A stretch of DNA of 47,147 nucleotides, from assembly GCA_020696915.1 (NCBI GenBank), contig JAJFMR010000001.1, positions 1 to 47,147 of the forward strand. The letters are read 5' to 3'. The notes under the pieces are model-generated. The model saw only the letters and a program-made list of their open reading frames with translations. It made no database searches and was not told where the DNA came from. Both the position numbers and the translations under genes were made by a program. This DNA is from Rhizobiaceae bacterium (lineage in GTDB: Bacteria > Pseudomonadota > Alphaproteobacteria > Rhizobiales > Rhizobiaceae). This document shows positions 42,581-47,147 of this stretch, piece after piece. How positions within the stretch are numbered: the stretch's first letter is position 1; each line of letters starts with the position of its first letter.

Positions 42581-43758
42581 GCCGCTTCCCCCGCGGGCAT
42601 CCGCGCAGCGCCAAGCGCTGAGCTCCACTCGGCTAGCACTTCAGGATCATGCTCGCGCAGAACCTGCCGGGCGGCGAGCGCCGCAAACGCCTGCGGATCG
42701 ACCAGCCGCGAAAGCGCCCAGACGGCGGCGCCCCGCACCAGCGGCGAGGCATCGCCGGTCAGCCCGAGGCAGGCGTCGGCCAGCCTCCCGTCGCGGGAGT
42801 TCCCGGCTGCCACCAGCACGTTGCGCAGAAAGCGGTCGCGGCCGATGCGCTTTACCGGCGAGCCGGAAAACAGCGAACGGAACGCCGCGTCGTCGAGCGC
42901 GAGCAGGTCCGCAAGGCGAGGCTCGCGCAACTCGTCCCGAGCCTGCAGCCTGGCTTCCGAGGCGGCCCTTGCGAATTTGTTCCAGGGGCAGGCCGCCAGG
43001 CAATCGTCGCAGCCATAGATACGATTGCCGAGCGCCTCGCGGAACTCGAGCGGGATCGCTCCCTTGTTCTCGATCGTGAGATAGGAGATGCAGCGCCGCG
43101 CATCGAGCCGGTAGGGAGCGGGGAATGCCTTTGTCGGGCAGGCATCGAGACACGCGCGGCAGGAGCCGCAGAGGTCGTCCTGCGGCAGGTCGGGAGGGAT
43201 TTCGGCCGTCGTGAAGATGCTGCCCAGAAACAGCCATGAGCCGAACTCGCGACTGACCAGATTGCTGTGCTTGCCCTGCCAGCCCAGGCCGGCGGCCGCG
43301 GCGAGCGGCTTTTCCATGACCGGCGCCGTGTCGACGAACACCTTGACGTCGCCGCCCGTCATGGCTGCGATGCGGCCGGCAATACCCTTCAGCCGGCCCT
43401 TCATCAATTCGTGGTAGTCCCGGTTCCTTGCATAGACCGAGATGGCGCCGCGCTCCGGCTTTTCGAGGGTTGTCCGCGGATCGCAGTCCGGCCCGTAGTT
43501 CATCGCCATGACGACGATCGAGCGCACCTCCGGCCACAGCGCGCGCGGGTCACCGCGCCGGGCGAGCGTTTCCTCCATCCATCCCATCGAGCCGTGGAAG
43601 CCTTGCGCGACGAATTCCCGCAGGTGCTCCGCGGCCAGCGGAATGGCGTCGGGAGCGGTTACCGCGACGGCGTCGAAGCCGGCCAGCCTGGCCTCGTCGG
43701 CGATCATCTTCCGGAGCGGCGCGCCCCGGACAGGCCGGTCAGAAGTCGAGGTCCGCAT
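42577..43758 (-). CDS. queG: epoxyqueuosine reductase
   Basis: A 393-residue cobalamin- and Fe-S-dependent enzyme that reduces epoxyqueuosine to queuosine in tRNA. Catalytic Asp143 (VDTAP) and the GLGWQGKHSNLVSR segment are present. Two [4Fe-4S] clusters are formed by Cys197, 200, 203, 207 and Cys250, 253, 257 with Cys223-type partners. A HEAT-like C-terminal domain includes SPLVRGAAVWALSRL. The start overlaps the GST gene by 20 bases; ATG 43707 is a shorter alternative but would remove the N-terminal helix. Confidence 0.95.
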   Translation of the reverse strand: MRTSTSDRPVRGAPLRKMIADEARLAGFDAVAVTAPDAIPLAAEHLREFVAQGFHGSMGWMEETLARRGDPRALWPEVRSIVVMAMNYGPDCDPRTTLEKPERGAISVYARNRDYHELMKGRLKGIAGRIAAMTGGDVKVFVDTAPVMEKPLAAAAGLGWQGKHSNLVSREFGSWLFLGSIFTTAEIPPDLPQDDLCGSCRACLDACPTKAFPAPYRLDARRCISYLTIENKGAIPLEFREALGNRIYGCDDCLAACPWNKFARAASEARLQARDELREPRLADLLALDDAAFRSLFSGSPVKRIGRDRFLRNVLVAAGNSRDGRLADACLGLTGDASPLVRGAAVWALSRLVDPQAFAALAARQVLREHDPEVLAEWSSALGAARMPAGEAA

Positions 43759-44431
43759 AATGCGATGCCGGGGACAATCCCCTCACCCGGTCCGACAGCA
43801 GCGGCCGGAAGGATGGCCGCGACTTGACCCTTGCATACCAGTCGCGCGCTGCGGTGAAGTCGCGCCAGTCGATCTCGCCGAGATAGTCGAGGATCGACAG
43901 CGTCGCGGCGGCTGCTAGATCGGCATAGGTGATTCGCGGGCCGGCCAGCCAAGGCCGGGTTCCGGCCAGCCAGTTGGTGTATTTCATGTGCTGCCTGATG
44001 TTGGCGCGCGCCGCCCGGATGGCCGCCGAATCCGGCGAGCCGCCGCCCAGCGCCTCGGGCATGAGCGGCTTCAGCACGCGTTCGCGCACCAGATGACGCG
44101 TGACCTCGCTCTCCGATTTGACCAGATACCAGTCGGCGAGCCGGCGGATTTCGGCGCGGTCCAGCGGGTCCTCGGCAAGCAGCCGGCGATCCCGCTTCAG
44201 GACGCCGCGCGTCTCGTCGAGATATTCGGCGATCACCGGTGCGCCGATGATCGGCACGTCGCCCTCCGCCAGCAGCACGGGGAGCGTTCCGGCAGCATTC
44301 AGCGCCAGGAACTCCTTGCGGCGCGTCCACGGCTTTTCCTCGATGAGCGCCACCTCCTCGCCATATTCCCCGAGCGCCAGGCGCACGAAACGGCAGGTCG
44401 CAAACATCGGATGATGAAAAAGCGTCAGCAT
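43739..44431 (-). CDS. glutathione S-transferase family protein
   Basis: A 230-residue GST. The thioredoxin-like N-domain has LTLFHHPMFATCRFVRLAL, GTLPVLL (cis-Pro) and GAPVIAEYLDE, which binds the glutathione gamma-glutamyl part. The all-helical C-domain includes TYADLAAAATLSILDYLGEIDW (N-capping box region). ATG 44431 is chosen; an in-frame ATG at 44455 adds eight residues. The gene heads the GST-queG-SDR operon, divergent from uppP. Confidence 0.92.
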   Translation of the reverse strand: MLTLFHHPMFATCRFVRLALGEYGEEVALIEEKPWTRRKEFLALNAAGTLPVLLAEGDVPIIGAPVIAEYLDETRGVLKRDRRLLAEDPLDRAEIRRLADWYLVKSESEVTRHLVRERVLKPLMPEALGGGSPDSAAIRAARANIRQHMKYTNWLAGTRPWLAGPRITYADLAAAATLSILDYLGEIDWRDFTAARDWYARVKSRPSFRPLLSDRVRGLSPASHYADLDF

Positions 44432-44589
44432 GATTCCCGGGCGTGGAATTTCCAAAAAGCGTCTGGTTTCAGGACGGCGCCGCCGTTACATGGGCAGCGC
44501 CCGCTTCGCGGGTCCGTCACGGCGCACGAGCTATAGGGTGAGTTCCGCGCCATGACAAGCAATGCGGCTCCCGGGGACGGCGGACGAGA

Positions 44590-45396
44590 ATGCAGGATCA
44601 GACGATCGCCGAAGCGGTGCTGCTCGGCCTGCTGGAGGGCCTCACGGAGTTCATCCCGGTGTCGTCGACGGGGCACATCCTGCTTGCCGGACACTTCCTG
44701 GGGTTCCGCTCGACAGGCAAGGCATTCGAGATCCTGATCCAGCTTGGAGCGATCCTGGCGATCCTCAGCGTCTATGCCAGCCGGCTGTGGAAGATCGCGG
44801 CCGAGCTGCCGTCGAGCCCCGTGGCGCGGCGCTTCCTGCTGGGAGTCCTCGTCGCGTTCCTTCCGGCCGCGGCGGCCGGCATGGCCGGACACGCGTTCAT
44901 CAAGACGGTGCTGTTCGAGACTCCGAAGCTGATCTGCATGATGCTCATCCTGGGCGGGCTGGTGCTGTTGCTGGTCGACCGGATTCCGCTGCAGCCGCGC
45001 TACCGGGACGTCATGGAGTTTCCGCTGCCGCTCTGCCTCGGGATCGGTCTGTTCCAGTGCCTGGCGCTCATTCCGGGCACCTCCCGTTCCGGCGCCACCA
45101 TCGTCGGCGCCCTCCTGATGGGTACCGACAAGCGGTCCGCCGCGGAGTTCTCGTTCTTTCTGGCCATGCCTACCATGGCCGGGGCGTTCGCCTACGACCT
45201 CTTCAAGAATCGCGACGTCCTGTCGTCCGCCGACCTGCCCATTATCGCCGCCGGCTTTTTTGCCGCCTTCGTGATGGCGGTGCTCGCGGTTCGCTATCTG
45301 CTCGACTACGTGTCGCGGCATGGCTTTTGGGTGTTCGCCTGGTGGCGGCTCGCCGTCGGTGTCGTCGGTCTTGCGGCTCTGCTGGCCTGGGGCTGA
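44590..45396 (+). CDS. uppP: undecaprenyl-diphosphatase
   Basis: A 268-residue BacA-type membrane phosphatase that recycles undecaprenyl diphosphate for cell-wall synthesis and gives bacitracin resistance. Motif 1 has Glu16, Glu20, Ser26 and His29 (EGLTEFIPVSSTGH), equal to E. coli Glu17, Glu21, Ser27 and His30 with an offset of one. PGTSRSGATIVG with its Arg is motif 2. About eight membrane helices are visible. GGACGAGA precedes ATG 44590. Confidence 0.97.
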   Translation: MQDQTIAEAVLLGLLEGLTEFIPVSSTGHILLAGHFLGFRSTGKAFEILIQLGAILAILSVYASRLWKIAAELPSSPVARRFLLGVLVAFLPAAAAGMAGHAFIKTVLFETPKLICMMLILGGLVLLLVDRIPLQPRYRDVMEFPLPLCLGIGLFQCLALIPGTSRSGATIVGALLMGTDKRSAAEFSFFLAMPTMAGAFAYDLFKNRDVLSSADLPIIAAGFFAAFVMAVLAVRYLLDYVSRHGFWVFAWWRLAVGVVGLAALLAWG

Positions 45397-45488
45397 ATCC
45401 CGGGTCGGGACAATCGAGCGCGGCAGGGGGATGCAGTGCGCAGCAAAACGCCGGCCTGAAAGTCGGGGCGTGCGCCCGGCAAGCCGGT

Positions 45489-46463
45489 CTAGATTTGGCT
45501 GGTGTGAGCGAACTGTCCGGCCGATCGATACTGCCAGAGATAGGAAGGCAGGATTGCCGCGGCGGACTGCGGCCGGATGCCGAGCCCAGCAAAGGTGCGC
45601 CCTTCCGCCTCGGCTTCGCGCGAAACGACATTGTCGCTCCTCAGAAGCTCCACCTGGTCGCGGGTGAGCAACGGCCTGGGCATCAGCCCGAGCACGGACG
45701 CCTGCAACGAGGCCAACCACCACGGGACCGGCACCAGCATGCGTCGGCGGCCGATGACCGCCAGCATCTCCTCCATCAATTCCTTGAAGCTGCGCACATC
45801 GGGGCCGCCGAGTTCGTAGATCCTGCCGCCGGCAACCTCGCCATCAACCGATCGGGCAATGGCTTCGGCGACATCGCCGACATAGGCCGGCTGGAACTTC
45901 GTATGACCGCCGCCGATCAGCGGCAGCACCGGGGACACCCGCGCCATTGCCGCGAAGCGGTTGAAGAACTCGTCCTCCGGGCCAAACAGGATGGACGGCC
46001 GGAAGACGACGGCACCCGCAACGGTCTCGAGCACTGCCGTCTCCCCAGCGGCCTTGGTGCGCGCATAGTCCGAGGCAGAGTCTTTATCCGCGCCGATGGC
46101 AGAGACGTGCGTGAGGCCGAGTCCTTCGGCCGCCGCCGCTTCGGCTACCGCGCGGGCCCCGGCCTCGTGCACGGCGGCAAAGGTCTGCGGACCGGAGCCG
46201 AAGAGTATGCCCACCAGATTGACGACGTGGTCCGCCCCCTCCACCGCGCGGTCGATCGACCAGCGGACGCGGACATTGGCCTGCACGGCGTGGACCTGTC
46301 CCATGTTGCCCAGCGGCTGCAGATGGCCGGCGAGCTCCGGCCTGCGCACCGCGGCGCGAATGCGGTAACCGCGGGCCGCCAGTTCCCTGACCACATGCCG
46401 CCCGAGAAAACCGGACCCGCCGAACACGGTGACGAGCTTCGGTTTCTCGAGGATCTCGGTCAT
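45489..46463 (-). CDS. complex I NDUFA9-like NAD(P)-binding protein
   Basis: A 324-residue atypical SDR similar to the NDUFA9/39-kDa accessory subunit of complex I. VTVFGGSGFLGRHVVREL is the nucleotide loop, LTHVSAIGAD and YARTKAAGE the central motifs, and VFRPSILFGPEDEFFNRFA is characteristic. It ends LWQYRSAGQ. It may be a complex I assembly factor, which is family-based inference. The gene stands 110 bases from uppP on the opposite strand. Confidence 0.88.
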   Translation of the reverse strand: MTEILEKPKLVTVFGGSGFLGRHVVRELAARGYRIRAAVRRPELAGHLQPLGNMGQVHAVQANVRVRWSIDRAVEGADHVVNLVGILFGSGPQTFAAVHEAGARAVAEAAAAEGLGLTHVSAIGADKDSASDYARTKAAGETAVLETVAGAVVFRPSILFGPEDEFFNRFAAMARVSPVLPLIGGGHTKFQPAYVGDVAEAIARSVDGEVAGGRIYELGGPDVRSFKELMEEMLAVIGRRRMLVPVPWWLASLQASVLGLMPRPLLTRDQVELLRSDNVVSREAEAEGRTFAGLGIRPQSAAAILPSYLWQYRSAGQFAHTSQI

Positions 46464-46554
46464 TGGGGGCTCCGGGCCGCGTCCTGTGGACGCCTTGGTC
46501 GAGCGCTTCTTAGACCGTCTGTCCCTGCGGTGGAAGTGGCCGGCGCCCGTGCCT

Positions 46555-47007
46555 TCAGAACTGCCGGCCGAGCCGGTGGTCGACCGAGTGGCGGTTGCCG
46601 CCGCGGACGACGAAGAAGAAAAAGATCGCGGCCCACAGGATCGACTTCTCCGCCCCGGCGAATCCCTGGTCCATGGTCACCCAATGGAACCAGACGGTGA
46701 CGAGCAGGATGAACATGGCTGCCAGCGAGGCCGGTCGCGTCAGCAGGCCGGCGGCGATGAGCATGCCGCCGAAGAACTCCGTGAACGACAGGAGCGGCGA
46801 CCAAAATGTGCCGGGATAGAAGCCGAGCGATTCGACCATACCCGCCGCGCCGAACGGATCCCCGATCTTGCCGAGGCCGTGGGTGACCAGGGCAACGCCG
46901 GCAACCAGCCTGAGCAGCGTCTCGGCTCCCTCATGGAGAGCGGCGTAGACGCTGCCAAGCGCCGGAACGATCAGTCGGGGACGGGAAGTATCGGTCACCT
47001 CGGTCAC
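46555..47007 (-). CDS. DoxX family membrane protein
   Basis: A roughly 150-residue protein with four membrane helices. LLRLVAGVALVTHGLGKIGDPFG, FTEFFGGMLIAAGLLTRPASLAAM (partial signature) and the helix near FWFHWV-type residues place it in the DoxX family. Start is taken as GTG 47007 because GGAG lies eight bases before it; a TTG at 47049 would add 14 residues. It may take part in redox or sulfide-related membrane processes as in archaeal DoxX, but this is not shown. Bases after 47049 show no gene. Confidence 0.8.
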   Translation of the reverse strand: MTEVTDTSRPRLIVPALGSVYAALHEGAETLLRLVAGVALVTHGLGKIGDPFGAAGMVESLGFYPGTFWSPLLSFTEFFGGMLIAAGLLTRPASLAAMFILLVTVWFHWVTMDQGFAGAEKSILWAAIFFFFVVRGGNRHSVDHRLGRQF

Positions 47008-47147
47008 GGGAATCTCCACGATGTTGCAGTGCAGCAAACCATGGCGCAAGTGCGTTCACGGTCAAGTCAAGAAGGTTTGAGAAAAAGTGAGGTAAGCCGG
47101 AATACTCCCGCGCTGCCGGCTCGCATCGGACGACCCCTCCACGGCCC

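Noticed and set aside
39716..43018. 1100-codon open frame on the plus strand
   Set aside because: It lies antisense to glk, mepA, the SDR and queG, all with catalytic motifs. The Arg/Ser/Pro-rich translation has no family character. Long antisense frames are common in GC-rich DNA.
44562..46700. 712-codon plus-strand frame over uppP and the NDUFA9-like gene
   Set aside because: Out-of-frame to uppP and antisense to the following genes; Arg/Gly/His-rich shadow.

Overview
The window is high-GC chromosomal DNA of an alphaproteobacterium, most probably Hyphomicrobiales and close to the Phyllobacteriaceae (Mesorhizobium-like). The evidence is dnaK-dnaJ followed by a rhizobial-type phospholipid N-methyltransferase (pmtA), a coxMNOP-type second cytochrome oxidase, an intracellular PHB depolymerase, a uppP / glutathione S-transferase / queG / SDR block, and many ATGA or GTGA stop-start overlaps. 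I see no insertion sequence, prophage, CRISPR array or rRNA. One tRNA-Leu(CAG) is present. The genus is inferred from gene order and protein character, not from a search.

Layout. 1-1.7 kb: the end of an aldo/keto reductase and a Gfo/Idh/MocA oxidoreductase. 1.8-7.6 kb: the dnaK-dnaJ chaperone pair, pmtA, an FMN reductase, pyrF and a DUF1330 protein. 7.7-11.4 kb: phaZ, a secreted transglutaminase-like cysteine proteinase preceded by a CtrA-type box, and a ComM/YifB AAA ATPase on the minus strand. 11.6-19.5 kb: a divergent accessory cluster. Its minus arm holds a TIGR04076-type small protein, an aldo/keto reductase and a solute-binding protein. Its plus arm holds two ATPases, two permeases and an aldo/keto reductase fused to a Rid domain. 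19.6-20.8 kb: gshB and a remnant of a ParE-type toxin. 20.9-26.8 kb: a large GT-C-like membrane protein, a galactose (DeLey-Doudoroff) catabolic trio (SDR, dgoK, dgoA), an orphan ATP-grasp enzyme and a small RlpA-like protein. 27-32.3 kb: a DUF2934 protein and a five-gene alternative aa3-type oxidase operon. 32.8-37.5 kb: YbaK-type deacylase, a DUF2189 membrane protein, several small secreted or zinc-ribbon proteins, a Crp/Fnr regulator and the tRNA. 37.6-47.1 kb: housekeeping genes gpmA, dapB, glk, mepA, an SDR, queG, a GST, uppP, an NDUFA9-like protein and a DoxX protein.

The least described part is the 11.6-19.5 kb cluster. It pairs a complete branched-chain-amino-acid-type (HAAT) importer with two paralogous aldo/keto reductases, a Rid domain lacking the canonical catalytic Arg, and a TIGR04076 protein. 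It looks like one uptake-and-catabolism unit for an unidentified small molecule. Other points of interest are a set of TTAA-type CtrA-like sites in front of cell-wall-related genes, a toxin fossil next to gshB, and a 30-codon ORF that tiles exactly between two genes.
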